This document shows, one piece after another, positions 1 through 9,287 of a stretch of 38,760 nt of DNA. The DNA lies in assembly GCA_017963165.1 (NCBI GenBank), contig JAGCTZ010000217.1:1-38760 (forward strand), in the 5' to 3' direction. The notes below the pieces were generated by a model. The model ran no database searches and was not told the origin of the DNA. It worked only from the letters and a program-made list of their open reading frames with translations. The stretch is from Treponema sp. GTDB taxonomy: Bacteria; Spirochaetota; Spirochaetia; Treponematales; Treponemataceae. A program made the position numbers and the translations under genes. The stretch's first letter is position 1. Every line of letters starts with the position of its first letter.

Positions 1-1532
1 AAAACGATTGTATCCTTAATACGACCTTTAATAATAAGTTCATCGTGAATTGTAAAGATTGCAAGGTCACCTGTATCGAGCCAGCCGTCTGGTGTAAATA
101 CTTTGTCTGTAAGCTCAGGATTTTTGTAGTAGCCCTTCATTACAGTAGGACCTTTAATCTGTAATACACCTTCTTTACAGCGTCCAAGAATATAGCCGTC
201 CTGAGGATCAACAATTCTTGCTTTTACACCGCGGATTGGAGAACCAATTGTGCGGAAAACAGGCGAAGCAAAAGGACGAACCGAAACAATAGGAGCTGTT
301 TCTGTAAGACCGTAACCTTCAAGAACTTTAATTCCAATGGCCCAGAAGAATTCATCAATATTCGGAGGGAAAGCACCACCACCACTTACACCACAGCGGA
401 AGTTTGTGCCAAGCATAGCTTTAATTTTGCGGAATACAATCAAGTCGCCAAGAGCATAAAGCGGCCACATAAGAATCCATGGAATAAAGAATAAAATCCA
501 CCAGACTGGAGTGATGTAAGTTGTAAAGCAAGGATTCTGTTCAAACATTTTGCGCTGCATTCTTTTATGAAGGATTGCAACCTTTACAAAGAAATTGAAC
601 ATATTGTTTACAAGACCACCAGCCTTGCGCATTTTTTTAGTAATACCATCATAAACTGCTTCAAAAACACGAGGAACAGCAGGCAATACAGATGGATTCA
701 TTTTCTTAAGGTCTGCAAGCAGAATTGAACCAACAGGTTTTGAATAAGTAATTGCACAACCTTGAATAAGAATAACGTATTCAACTTCGCGTTCAAAAAC
801 ATGCCATACAGGAAGAACGTTAAGCGCGCATTCACCAGGGTTCAGGAAGATTCGTTCAACAATTTCATCAAGCTGTGTAAGGAAGTTTTTGTGAGTAAGC
901 ATTACACCCTTTGGAGTTCCAGTTGTTCCCGAAGTAAAAATGATTGTCGCAATATCATCAATTTTTCCTTTTTCAAGTTCTGCTTCCACTTCGCCGGCAT
1001 GCTCAATTCGCCACTTCTGACCTTCTTTTAAAAGCTTATCAAAATAATAAAGCGCAACTTCATTTGTTTTTGCAAGAGCTTTTACTTCGTCCTTAACATC
1101 ATCTTCCTTATCAAAAGTGATAATATTTTTAATGGCAGGAAGCTTTTCATGTAAGTTTAATATTTTGTTGATTTGTGAGTTGTTTTCAGCAATAACAAAA
1201 CGACATTCCGTTACAGAAAGAATTTTTTCCAAATCAAGCGGAGTTGCATCACAACCACGAGGAACATCAATGGCTCCAATGCTCATAATTCCTATATCGG
1301 CCTGCATCCATTCTGCGCGGTTATCCGAAATAAGCCCGATAGGTTCTTCTCTCTTTAATCCAAGCTGCATAAGAGCAGCACCAAAGTCCAGACCAAACTG
1401 AAACATTTCTCGATACGAAACTGGGATGAATTCGCCATTCTTCTGACGTTTGTATTGAGCATTAATTTCTGCAAATTTTTCTGCAGAATCTTTAATCATT
1501 TTTGGTACTGTATAATCTTCTTTAAATTCCAT
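1..1532 (-). CDS. Long-chain acyl-CoA synthetase (AMP-forming), 3' end outside window
   Basis: This enzyme activates fatty acids to acyl-AMP and then acyl-CoA, at the cytosol or inner membrane face. I translated it by hand from the reverse strand; it is open from ATG at 1530-1532 to the window edge (about 510 residues). The ANL-superfamily motifs appear in order: the phosphate loop TSGTTGTPKG near residue 200, the adenylate-binding EGYGLTETAP near residue 400, and GWLDTGDLA followed by GRIKD near the edge. A hydrophobic stretch rich in Trp and Ile lies between the first two, as in membrane-associated long-chain FACS. No Shine-Dalgarno precedes the ATG; a TTGTAG-N17-TATAAT promoter ends 7 nt before it. 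The gene is divergent from a TetR regulator, which may control it. Chain-length preference cannot be read from the sequence. Confidence 0.9.
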   Translation of the reverse strand, partial: MEFKEDYTVPKMIKDSAEKFAEINAQYKRQKNGEFIPVSYREMFQFGLDFGAALMQLGLKREEPIGLISDNRAEWMQADIGIMSIGAIDVPRGCDATPLDLEKILSVTECRFVIAENNSQINKILNLHEKLPAIKNIITFDKEDDVKDEVKALAKTNEVALYYFDKLLKEGQKWRIEHAGEVEAELEKGKIDDIATIIFTSGTTGTPKGVMLTHKNFLTQLDEIVERIFLNPGECALNVLPVWHVFEREVEYVILIQGCAITYSKPVGSILLADLKKMNPSVLPAVPRVFEAVYDGITKKMRKAGGLVNNMFNFFVKVAILHKRMQRKMFEQNPCFTTYITPVWWILFFIPWILMWPLYALGDLIVFRKIKAMLGTNFRCGVSGGGAFPPNIDEFFWAIGIKVLEGYGLTETAPIVSVRPFASPVFRTIGSPIRGVKARIVDPQDGYILGRCKEGVLQIKGPTVMKGYYKNPELTDKVFTPDGWLDTGDLAIFTIHDELIIKGRIKDTIV

Positions 1533-1539
1533 AAATGAA

Positions 1540-1568
1540 ATTATATAGTGCTTTCTTGAAATCTACAA
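1540..1568 (-). promoter_or_regulatory. Promoter of acyl-CoA synthetase gene, predicted leaderless
   Basis: On the minus strand the -35 box TTGTAG (1563-1568) is followed by a 17-nt spacer and the -10 box TATAAT (1540-1545). The ATG begins 7 nt further on, where transcription itself should start. The same TTGTAG-N17 layout stands before the SEC-C gene near 9850. Confidence 0.65.
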
Positions 1569-1575
1569 GGTATTT

Positions 1576-1599
1576 TGACAAATTTGGGTGAATTTGTCA
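1576..1599. promoter_or_regulatory. Inverted repeat upstream of the acyl-CoA synthetase promoter
   Basis: A perfect 9-bp inverted repeat, TGACAAATT and AATTTGTCA, surrounds a 6-nt spacer (1585-1590). It lies 8 bp upstream of the -35 box of the minus-strand gene. It could be a regulator binding site. The bound protein is unknown. Confidence 0.4.
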
Positions 1600-1693
1600 G
1601 AATAAAAAAATCGCCGCCATTAACGAAAAAAATCCCAAAAACCAGGGAACAACTGCAAGGTCAAGTCGAATTCCCAGATAATCAACTTTTATT

Positions 1694-1713
1694 AAACTAA
1701 CGAACATTAGTTT
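1694..1713. promoter_or_regulatory. Probable TetR operator overlapping the tetR promoter
   Basis: AAACTAA and TTAGTTT form a perfect 7-bp inverted repeat around CGAACA. It lies immediately upstream of a GATAAT -10 box (1716-1721), which is 6 nt before the regulator's ATG. A dyad in this place fits autorepression, as is common in the TetR family. It could also act on the divergent acyl-CoA synthetase gene, whose promoter is about 125 bp away. Confidence 0.6.
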
Positions 1714-1727
1714 CCGATAATTAAGAT

Positions 1728-2378
1728 ATGAGTAAAAAGAATATTTCACAGGAAAAAATTATTCAGGCATTTTTGAGTTCGGCTTTTGATAAGAGTGCAG
1801 GTGCAACTTCACTTGCAGATGTAGCCGACTCGCTGGAAATAAAAAAAGCCTCTCTTTACAATCACTTTGAAAGCCGCGATGCAATGTACGCAGCCTCTTT
1901 AGATTATTGTGCTCAGGAAATAGGAAAAGTTGAATTCATAACTCAAAAGCAGCTTGATTCATATCTTGCCGGAAAAATGACTTTACAAAGCTTATTCAAA
2001 AAGCTTATTTCAAGATATTTTGCTTTGTTTGATTCAGAGCCACTATTTAAGATGTATGTTTTTGTTCATTCAGAACAATATTTTAATGCAAAGGCTTTAA
2101 AGATTGTTCAGAATCAGATAGAAAAAATTACAGACGATATTAAAGGCTTTTTGCCTGTTAATGTAAGCAGACCCGAAAAAGAAATAAAGGATCTTGCTTC
2201 TGTTATTTCAAGTTTGATTATGCAGCAGCTGGATGCATATATTGCACTTAGAAAAGAAACTGTGCGCCAGAATCCAGAAACCGGAGCCGGAAGTCTTTTT
2301 GAGTTGCCGTCCGATAATAATGTCATTAATAAAGCTTCGCGCCTTGTCGAAAACTTTTTGTCTTTAATTGCAGATTAA
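1728..2378 (+). CDS. TetR/AcrR family transcriptional regulator
   Basis: This is a DNA-binding repressor of 216 residues, a usual size for the family. The N-terminal helix-turn-helix spans about residues 27-49 and contains the typical signature around KKASLYNHFESRD (about 39-51). The rest is the helical ligand-binding and dimer domain, which gives no clue to the ligand. The ATG at 1728 lacks a Shine-Dalgarno; a GATAAT box ends 6 nt upstream, so the message is probably leaderless. Its position divergent from an acyl-CoA synthetase suggests a link to fatty-acid metabolism, but that is inference. The gene ends 14 nt from the convergent propeller gene, and a 12-bp direct repeat, TGCAGATTAATT, covers its stop codon and recurs in the gap. 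Confidence 0.85.
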   Translation: MSKKNISQEKIIQAFLSSAFDKSAGATSLADVADSLEIKKASLYNHFESRDAMYAASLDYCAQEIGKVEFITQKQLDSYLAGKMTLQSLFKKLISRYFALFDSEPLFKMYVFVHSEQYFNAKALKIVQNQIEKITDDIKGFLPVNVSRPEKEIKDLASVISSLIMQQLDAYIALRKETVRQNPETGAGSLFELPSDNNVINKASRLVENFLSLIAD

Positions 2379-2392
2379 TTGAAAAATGCAGA

Positions 2393-3391
2393 TTAATTAA
2401 AATTATAGGCGCGGCACCATCGTCCGCCGGTAAATTTTCCAAATACATATTTGTTCGAAGCAGACTCGTTTGTGATGTAAAAGCGTCCGTCAACAGCTTC
2501 TATTTCTTCGGCCATTGGTGGCAGCGTATAGCATTCTTCCATATTTGACATTGTAAGCTTATACAAAGGAACAGTTTCGCCGCAAACCTGTTTTGTTCCA
2601 GTCTGTGCAATTTTATCAAGATTGTATTTATAAACGTATGACTTACCAAGTCCCCAGGAGGTTGTAAGGTAAACATAATTTCCTTCAAAGCACATTCCCT
2701 GAATCTGATTTGGAATAGAGTAAGCTACCTTTGCCGTTGTTGTTTTTCCATCTGCATTTATTGCAAAACCTGTCACAAGAGCATATTGAATTCCGTCTTC
2801 TGTATCAACCTTATGACTTTCGGACAAAATATAGTTAGGATTACGGTAAAATTCTCCGGCATAAATAAGCCCATTGTTAGTAGTACAGTAAGCAATTTTT
2901 ATTTTGTCATTATCTTTTTTTAGGTCAAGAATTTCACTGTAAGCAATACTTGCTTCTTTTTCTGCGCTATCAATTACTGATTTATCAAAAACATAAAAAC
3001 ATCCGTCACTTGAGCCTGCAATATAAAGCTTGTTGTTCATAAGCGTAAGGCCGCCTGCGTGACCTGTAAATGCTGTTCCATCCTGATTTGCCATTCTTAC
3101 TGCAGTGATAAGCTTTCTGGTTGTCTTATTAACTACAAAAATAGGAGAAGCAGAACCATCCTTCATGTAGCCGGTAAGATAAAAATTGTCGGATGCAGCA
3201 TCGTAAGTTATTCCCTGGGCAATATAGTTTTTGTTTGAATAAGGAATTACAAAAGCCTCTTCGCTGTTTTTAAGACTTGCACGGGCTGGTGCCTTAGTAA
3301 AAATATTAAAGACAATAACGGCAATGTCAAAAATAAAAAACAGCGTAAAGAGAATTATTGGAATGATTTTTTGAACAATAAGTTTTCTCAT
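2393..3391 (-). CDS. Membrane-anchored beta-propeller-like protein, function unknown
   Basis: A 332-residue protein with one N-terminal hydrophobic segment (about residues 9-31). This acts as an uncleaved anchor or signal, so the rest should face the periplasm. The body has recurring short beta segments such as NFYLTGY, KLYIAGSSDG, NGLIYAGEFY, NYVYLTTSWG and GRFYITNES, the rhythm of an SMP-30 or YncE-like propeller. I recognise no catalytic motif. Its ATG overlaps the aspS stop (TAATG at 3391), so translation is probably coupled to aspS even though no link to tRNA charging is apparent. Confidence 0.7.
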   Translation of the reverse strand: MRKLIVQKIIPIILFTLFFIFDIAVIVFNIFTKAPARASLKNSEEAFVIPYSNKNYIAQGITYDAASDNFYLTGYMKDGSASPIFVVNKTTRKLITAVRMANQDGTAFTGHAGGLTLMNNKLYIAGSSDGCFYVFDKSVIDSAEKEASIAYSEILDLKKDNDKIKIAYCTTNNGLIYAGEFYRNPNYILSESHKVDTEDGIQYALVTGFAINADGKTTTAKVAYSIPNQIQGMCFEGNYVYLTTSWGLGKSYVYKYNLDKIAQTGTKQVCGETVPLYKLTMSNMEECYTLPPMAEEIEAVDGRFYITNESASNKYVFGKFTGGRWCRAYNFN

Positions 3392-5250
3392 TATTCTTCT
3401 ACATCATAACAATTGATGTGAAGGTCCTTAAGCTGCTGTTCATCAACAGGACTTGGACATTCATCCATTGGGCTTGCTGCCAGGTTGTTCTTAGGGAATG
3501 CAATTACCTCGTGGATAGATTCCTCGTGGCACATAAGCATTACAAGACGGTCGAGTCCTGGTGCAATTCCTCCGTGTGGTGGAGCACCAAACTTAAAGGC
3601 TTGAACTAAGAAGCCGAATGCTTTTTCTGCACGTTCGCGGCTGTAGCCAACAATTTCAAAAATGCGTTCCTGGAGTGCAGGATCATTAATACGCATAGAA
3701 CCGGAAGCAAGCTCGTAACCGTTGAGTACAAGGTCATAAAGGTCACCCTTAACAGCACCAGGATCCTGTTCCAGAGTGTCCCAGTACTGCTTCTGTGGAA
3801 GAGTGAACATGTGGTGTTCTGTTTCCCAGTGATTTTCTTCTTCGTTCCATGCAAAATATGGGAAATCTATAATCCATGCAAAGTGGAATTCGTCGTCTGG
3901 ATTATAAAGGTTCAAATCTTTTCCAAGTTGCTTACGAACGGCACCAAGCGCTGTACATGCAAGCTGCCAGTTTTCGTCGCTTACGAACAAAAGGAGATCG
4001 TTCTTTTCTGCGCCAAGCTTACTGCAGATTTCTGCTTCGTGACCTGCGTAGAACTTAGAGATTCCGCCTTCGAATACAACATCTGGGCGCCCTTCGACAG
4101 GCTCAGGGACCCCAGTTACTTTCATCCAGGCCAATCCCTTTGCTTTATATGTCTTTGCAACTTCTTCGAGCGCTTCAATATTTTTGCGTGAATATTTATC
4201 TGCAACGTTCTTTACGACAAGCGCTTTCAAACCGCTTCGTTTGTGGCGCTGAATATCGCGACCAGCGTTTGCTGCTCCTGCTTTGAAAGCATTAAAATCT
4301 GCAAGGCCTGCCATAAAAGCAGCATCCTGCATTTTCATATCAAAGCGCAAGTCCGGCTTGTCAGAACCATACAAATCAAAAGCGTCTTCCCAGGCAATGC
4401 GGTCAAACTTAGCAGGAAGTTCATAATTCAAAGTCTTTTTGAAAATGTACTGCATCATGCCTTCTGTAGTGCTCAGAACTTCTTCGCGGTTTGTAAAAGA
4501 CATTTCCATATCAATCTGTGTAAATTCAGGCTGACGGTCACCACGGGCATCTTCATCACGATAGCAGCGTGCAATCTGGAAGTACTTATCAAATCCACTT
4601 ACCATCAAAAGCTGCTTGTAAAGCTGTGGCGACTGTGGCAAAGAATAAAATTTTCCAGGATGAACGCGTGAAGGTACCAGGTAGTCGCGGGCACCTTCCG
4701 GTGTACTCTTAATAAAGGTTGGAGTTTCAATTTCCAAAAATCCTTTGCTTGTCAAATATTCGCGTGTAGCAAAAGCAACCTGTGAACGCAGAATAATATT
4801 ATGCTGCATTGGTTCACGGCGCAAATCAAGGTATCGGTACTTTAAGCGCAAATCTTCGTTTGCAACAACAAGAGTTCCATCCTTCTGACGAACTTCTTCA
4901 ATACTGAATGGCAATTCCTGCGAAGTTGTAAAAATCTGAATATCGCTTGCTTCAACTTCTATTTCGCCAGTTGCCATATCAGGATTTATATCTTTATCAC
5001 TGCGGGCAGCAACAACGCCTTCAACAGCAATACAGTATTCACTTTTAAGCGAGGCAGCAATGTTACGAACATCTTCGCTTGCCTTGTCGCCAACCATAAC
5101 CTGAGTAATTCCATAACGGTCACGAAGACGAATAAATAAAAGACCGCCCAAATCGCGGGTACGGCTTACCCAACCGTTTAAAACAACTTTCTTACCAACA
5201 TCACTTTTGCGGAGCTCGCCGCATGTAACAGTTCTCTTTGTGTTTTCCAT
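3391..5250 (-). CDS. aspS: Aspartyl-tRNA synthetase
   Basis: A class IIb synthetase that charges tRNA-Asp (or tRNA-Asp/Asn in non-discriminating forms). It has 619 residues, somewhat longer than the E. coli enzyme. An N-terminal OB-fold anticodon domain (about 1-110) is followed by the catalytic core: motif 2 around RCYRDEDARGDRQPEF (about 228-243) and motif 3 in GIAPGLDRLVMLM (561-573), with the bacterial GAD domain between. Within the GAD region, near residues 380-387, a copy of the dispersed repeat is read in frame as VPEPVEGR. The start has no Shine-Dalgarno; TTGTAT-N17-TAAAAT ends 9 nt before ATG. The next gene overlaps the stop codon by one base. Confidence 0.96.
   Translation of the reverse strand: MENTKRTVTCGELRKSDVGKKVVLNGWVSRTRDLGGLLFIRLRDRYGITQVMVGDKASEDVRNIAASLKSEYCIAVEGVVAARSDKDINPDMATGEIEVEASDIQIFTTSQELPFSIEEVRQKDGTLVVANEDLRLKYRYLDLRREPMQHNIILRSQVAFATREYLTSKGFLEIETPTFIKSTPEGARDYLVPSRVHPGKFYSLPQSPQLYKQLLMVSGFDKYFQIARCYRDEDARGDRQPEFTQIDMEMSFTNREEVLSTTEGMMQYIFKKTLNYELPAKFDRIAWEDAFDLYGSDKPDLRFDMKMQDAAFMAGLADFNAFKAGAANAGRDIQRHKRSGLKALVVKNVADKYSRKNIEALEEVAKTYKAKGLAWMKVTGVPEPVEGRPDVVFEGGISKFYAGHEAEICSKLGAEKNDLLLFVSDENWQLACTALGAVRKQLGKDLNLYNPDDEFHFAWIIDFPYFAWNEEENHWETEHHMFTLPQKQYWDTLEQDPGAVKGDLYDLVLNGYELASGSMRINDPALQERIFEIVGYSRERAEKAFGFLVQAFKFGAPPHGGIAPGLDRLVMLMCHEESIHEVIAFPKNNLAASPMDECPSPVDEQQLKDLHINCYDVEE
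4090..4112. repeat. Dispersed repeat copy inside aspS
   Basis: CCCTTCGACAGGCTCAGGG followed by ACC on the plus strand, read from the minus strand in frame as PEPVEG within the aspartyl-tRNA synthetase GAD region. The same sequence recurs inside guaA at 17337 and between genes near 9288, 9862, 35482 and 36584. Confidence 0.85.
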
Positions 5251-5259
5251 AGTAGAAAC

Positions 5260-5288
5260 ATTTTAACGATATACCGGCATTTATACAA
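5260..5288 (-). promoter_or_regulatory. aspS promoter
   Basis: Minus-strand TTGTAT (5283-5288), 17-nt spacer, TAAAAT (5260-5265), then 9 nt to ATG. The predicted 5' leader is only about 2-3 nt and no ribosome binding site is visible. Confidence 0.55.
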
Positions 5289-5342
5289 TTACAACCAAAA
5301 AATTTACACCAAAAAAAAATTTCTATATATAAAAAACTATGG

Positions 5343-5368
5343 TATAATAGTAGAAATAGAAAAAGGGG
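5343..5368 (+). promoter_or_regulatory. -10 box and ribosome binding site of the 5374 lipoprotein gene
   Basis: TATAAT at 5343-5348 is followed by the purine-rich AAAAAGGGGG (5359-5368), which ends 5 nt before ATG 5374. Unlike many neighbours this gene has a normal short leader with a Shine-Dalgarno. No clear -35 box is seen. Confidence 0.5.
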
Positions 5369-5373
5369 GACGT

Positions 5374-7500
5374 ATGTCAAAATCCAGAATTTCGATCTTA
5401 GTTTTATTATTTGCAAGCATCTTATTTTTAACAACAGGATGTCAACAGAATCCCGAGACTGTTATTTTCAGCAGAGACTCTGCAACTCAAACAAAGCTCA
5501 TCAAATTCAAGACAAAAAATGCAACATATCTTGCAACTCAATGGTCAGAACAAAAAGATGGTTCTAGAGCTGCAGCACTTGCAGGCGATGACCCGGCAGA
5601 CGGCGGACAAACCTCTGATGACGTTGCTACTGTAAAAACAACCGACTCTCTTGTTGCTGTTGTTCAGGATGAAAACGGAGATCAGTCTGTTCAAAATGTA
5701 ATGGAGCTTCCTAAGGAGTTAAAGCTTGCTTCCTGGTGTACTCCTCAGCCTGTACGCGAAGTTTACAAATGTCCTTATCCTACTATTGAATACGAAGCCA
5801 AAGGCTTTTATACAGTTTTTGCCTGTCCAATAGACTGGTGGTGTTACGAAGATGGTTCTCCAGCTCCTCATGTTGGACAAGTTATGTATGTAAAGCCAGA
5901 TGGAACAGTTGTTGATATTCTTAATTTTGAAAATGATGTTCGCCGCTATGCCGCAACCTGGATTAAAGAAAACGATGGTGAAGAATATATTCAGTTTGAT
6001 GACAACGGTAATATTTTTATTCTTACACATGATGATTCTGTAGGTAAAACAGTTGTTTACCGCTACAATCCTATGAACGACAAGATTGACGGCTATACAC
6101 TAAATGTTCAGGGTGATGTAGATATCAGAAACTTTAGGATTACACGTGATGGAAAATGGATTTTCCTTAACGTAATGCTCCGTCATCAGCAGAATAATGT
6201 TTATGCACTTCAGGTAAACTCAACTGCAAGACCTATTACAATGTATGAATTTAACGGTGAAGTTCCTGAAACTGGTAAGGATCCACAGTGGGCTGTTTCA
6301 AGCATCGAAATTAACCCTACAACAAATGAAGTTTACTGGTATGTAGCTACTTATCTTGATGATACACGTGCAGAATCCGGACTTTATGTTGCAAGTCGTA
6401 GTACAAACGGCGAATATAGTGCCAGAAAAGTAAAAAGATTTTATTCAACTCCAAGCTGGTGTTTGGGTAATGCTGCCACAAAGTTTATCAGAGGAAGAAA
6501 TGTAGGCGAGCCTGATTACGAAGGCTTCCTTGATTATCTTAAGAGTATTTGTAATTGCGATAAAAATGATGTTGTATTTACACTTGCTTATTTTAAAGAC
6601 AGATGGGAAGAATACCGTGAGTGGAATGGAGAAGAAGATGGAAAGAAAGATTTTTCTCCTTTGTATGCAGAAGATGAAAACGGAGAACCTCTTACGGATA
6701 TAGAAGCACTTCAGTATCTGTTCTCTAACACAGTTGTTGATTATTATGACGGAATTGCTGGCGAAACCAAGGACTTGTTTTCACTTTTGGAAAAATATTA
6801 TGATGAATGCTGGCGAGTAGCACAATATGATGAAGATGATATTTTAAGAAGTGGAAAAGGTATTTGTCTTAACGAAGGCTATAAAAATGAAACTGCATTC
6901 CCTTGGGAAAAGGTTCTTATAAATAAAAACACAGGAGAACCTGCCGTAGAAGTAACTTTCAACAAGGGTTATTATTCCGAAAATGATTCAGGAATTATCC
7001 TTGCAAATGACGAAGGTGTATGGGTTTTAAGTGATGTCTGGGATGGAAATGCAAATGATGGACGAGGTGCCAACATTTATTCTCATGTATTTAGAATCAC
7101 AGATGAAAAAGGAAATTTTCTTTTGGAGCAGCCTGGAGATATCTTAAGCCAGCAGTTCTGTACACGTGATTCCTGCAGAAGAAAATCTGATACAGATCCT
7201 TGGTTCAAACAGCCGTTTAATGCAAATACAACAGGTATTGCAGCTCTTTCAAAAGATAAAAAGACTGTTTATTTCCACAAATAAGGCGTTACAAAAGATT
7301 TGCTTGCAAACGACTCTAATAAAACAAGAATCGAAAGAATTTATTCATTCTCGCTTGAAGAAGACCAGTTGATTTACAATGCAAAGGTTAGTGATGGTTC
7401 TTATATAATGGTTAGTATTGATCTTGACGATACAAGCCACGTCAACCTGCTTCCATTAACAAAGCAGGTCGAAAGTATGCTTGGTATGTGGAGTGAATAA
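5374..7500 (+). pseudogene. Lipoprotein gene interrupted by one in-frame TAA stop
   Basis: The N-terminus has a signal peptide ending in the lipobox LTTGC (Cys at about residue 23), so the product should be an envelope lipoprotein. The reading frame runs 636 codons to TAA at 7282-7284, then stays open in the same frame for 71 more codons to a second TAA at 7498-7500. The extra part looks like normal coding sequence and continues the style of the upstream protein (IYSFSLEEDQLIYNAK, SYIMVSIDLDD). The simplest reading is a recent nonsense change such as CAA to TAA. The truncated 636-residue protein may still be made and work. The middle has beta-rich, propeller-like repeats; no known enzyme domain was recognised. 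Confidence 0.75.
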
Positions 7501-7504
7501 TTGA

Positions 7505-7531
7505 TTGTCGGGTAGCCCCGACAACCTTTTA
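7505..7531. terminator. Bidirectional terminator between convergent genes
   Basis: TTGTCGGG (7505-7512) pairs perfectly with CCCGACAA (7517-7524) around TAGC, followed by a short T run. It lies between the lipoprotein gene and the convergent hemolysin-III-like gene, whose TAA is at 7529-7531. Confidence 0.7.
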
Positions 7532-8485
7532 GGCGCCAATAAACAGCAGAGAAAAGAACATATAAACGTTTGCTGCAAGGAATGCGCAGTTTCCTACAAG
7601 ATGCATAAAACGGATTTTTCGCAGGTTGTAAAAAAGGAAGCCAATAATATAAAATGCTGCCGAACAGATAAGCATGGCAAAGCTTTTTGTAGAAAGGTTG
7701 TTATATAAGGTTCCTGTCATTACAAAAAGCGAAACTCCGGCAAGTGCATAAAGAATCTTATTTAATTTAAGATGCTTTCTTCCCGAAATTGCATAAAACA
7801 GAACACCAATTACAGATACTGCCCAAACAAAACCAAAAATAATCCAGCCGGCTTTACCCTGAATTTTTGTGATTGTATAGGTTGTATAAGAAAAGCCCAT
7901 ACAAACAAAAGCAAAGACATGCGATAATCGTTCAAAAACAAGCTTTGGAACCATTGCTGTAATTGCATGATGAAGACAGCTGAACAGATACATCAAAATC
8001 ATAAAGGCAGAGAACAAGGTAAAACATACAATTGTAAGGCTTCTGTAAGCCATGCCGTCTTTAACACCAAGTGTATCAAGAATTGCAAGGGCAGCAATAA
8101 AAAGTGCTGTACCTATTCCTTGAACAATAGCAGAACCAATTTCTTCGTTTGTAGAAAGAGGTCGTTCCTTTTCCATGTATTCAATTGCCCTTTTTTCCTG
8201 CTCAATACGTCTCTGGGCACGAGCCTTTTTTCTTTCTGAACGTGCGTAATAATCAGAAGCATATTTTGCCTTAAGACGTTCTGGATTTTTTGAATACTGA
8301 ATATGAATTGCGCGAACTTCTTCTTCGTAATCGCGGCGGAGCTTTACAAGTCTAAATTTCTTCTTGAGTTTAAGAGATTTTAGAGTAGACTTTCTTTTTG
8401 CCTTTGAAGCAATTTCGTCCTGAATTGTTTCCTGAACATCCTGAATAGATTCCTGGACTTCTTTTAAGGTTTTTGGAATAGCCAT
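7529..8485 (-). CDS. Hemolysin III / PAQR-like membrane protein with N-terminal coiled coil
   Basis: 318 residues. The first ~110 are charged and helical (many Lys, Arg, Glu), probably a cytosolic coiled coil that typical HlyIII proteins lack. The rest has about seven hydrophobic segments with PAQR-type landmarks: NEEIGSA (about 113-119), SCLHHA (169-174), LSHVFAF (His about 189) and FMHLVG near residue 297. In the canonical family Asp and a second C-terminal His complete the metal site; here the Asp position appears to be Ser and the last His appears to be Asn, so the site may be altered. The biochemical role of bacterial members is uncertain. A strong AGGAGG precedes the ATG, and rlmB ends 4 nt upstream, so the two are probably co-transcribed. 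Confidence 0.75.
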   Translation of the reverse strand: MAIPKTLKEVQESIQDVQETIQDEIASKAKRKSTLKSLKLKKKFRLVKLRRDYEEEVRAIHIQYSKNPERLKAKYASDYYARSERKKARAQRRIEQEKRAIEYMEKERPLSTNEEIGSAIVQGIGTALFIAALAILDTLGVKDGMAYRSLTIVCFTLFSAFMILMYLFSCLHHAITAMVPKLVFERLSHVFAFVCMGFSYTTYTITKIQGKAGWIIFGFVWAVSVIGVLFYAISGRKHLKLNKILYALAGVSLFVMTGTLYNNLSTKSFAMLICSAAFYIIGFLFYNLRKIRFMHLVGNCAFLAANVYMFFSLLFIGA

Positions 8486-8489
8486 TTTA

Positions 8490-9263
8490 TTATGCCTCCT
8501 GATTTTTTAAACTTTTGTATAATTCGTATAAAAGAATGCCGGCCGCAACCGAAACATTCAAACTGTCAATTTTTCCGCAGGTTGGAATAGAAACTATGGC
8601 ATCGCATTTTTTCTGCAGCAGGGAATCTATTCCAGAGCCTTCGCTACCCATAATAATAGCAGATTTTTGTGAAAAAGATATACTGGTACAAGATTCACCT
8701 CCCGCATCAGCACCATAAACCCAAAAGCCTGCTTCTTTAAGCTGCTCGGTAGCACGAACAAGATTTTTAACAACTGCAATAGGTACCCAGGCGCTTGCTC
8801 CGGCACTTGTACGGCCGATTATTTCGTTGCCTGCAATGTCGCTTGCGCTGTTATGTTCTGGAAGTATTACAAGAGAAGCTCCAAACTGGTCGCAGCTTCG
8901 TATAATTGCACCAACATTATGAGGGTCAGTTATTTTATCAAGGATAATTACTCTTGCAGAGCTTGTGTTCTGGGTAGTAAAGGTTTTAAGCCAGGCATCA
9001 AAATCTACAAGATTTTCTGCTTTAGAAGGAGCGCCTTTTACAGTCATTACAAGACCGCGGTGATCACGTAAAGCTTCATCAAGACTGCTTACAAGAGAAT
9101 CAAGCTGTTTGTCATCTGTCTGTTCACATGGAACGCCGGCTTCTTTTGCAGCAGCAAGAATCTTTTTTACGCGTGGACCTGGCTTGCTGTAAAAAAGCTT
9201 TATGCCGTCAATTTTCTGAGAACGGATTTTTTCTTCGATGGAGTGAAATCCTGTTATTACCAT
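8490..9263 (-). CDS. rlmB: TrmH/RlmB-type SPOUT rRNA 2'-O-ribose methyltransferase
   Basis: A SAM-dependent RNA ribose methyltransferase of 257 residues. The N-terminal ~75 residues are the substrate-binding domain. The SPOUT fold follows with its three motifs: DKITDPHNVGAIIRS (about 109-123), IIMGSEGSGI (about 203-212) and IPTCGKIDSLNVSVAAG (about 226-242). RlmB modifies 23S rRNA G2251 in E. coli; sequence alone does not exclude another TrmH-family target. The start is preceded only by a weak AAAGAAA. It lies downstream of the SEC-C gene, with a copy of the dispersed repeat in the gap, and 4 nt upstream of the hemolysin-III-like gene. Confidence 0.85.
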   Translation of the reverse strand: MVITGFHSIEEKIRSQKIDGIKLFYSKPGPRVKKILAAAKEAGVPCEQTDDKQLDSLVSSLDEALRDHRGLVMTVKGAPSKAENLVDFDAWLKTFTTQNTSSARVIILDKITDPHNVGAIIRSCDQFGASLVILPEHNSASDIAGNEIIGRTSAGASAWVPIAVVKNLVRATEQLKEAGFWVYGADAGGESCTSISFSQKSAIIMGSEGSGIDSLLQKKCDAIVSIPTCGKIDSLNVSVAAGILLYELYKSLKNQEA

Positions 9264-9287
9264 ATTTCTTTATTTGTAGCCCTTTGA

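Noticed and set aside
4243..4671. Plus-strand 142-codon frame antisense to aspS
   Set aside because: It is on the opposite strand of a clear synthetase gene, with no start signal and unlikely protein composition. Similar antisense frames over glmS, guaA, the cyclase gene, tex and proS were rejected likewise.
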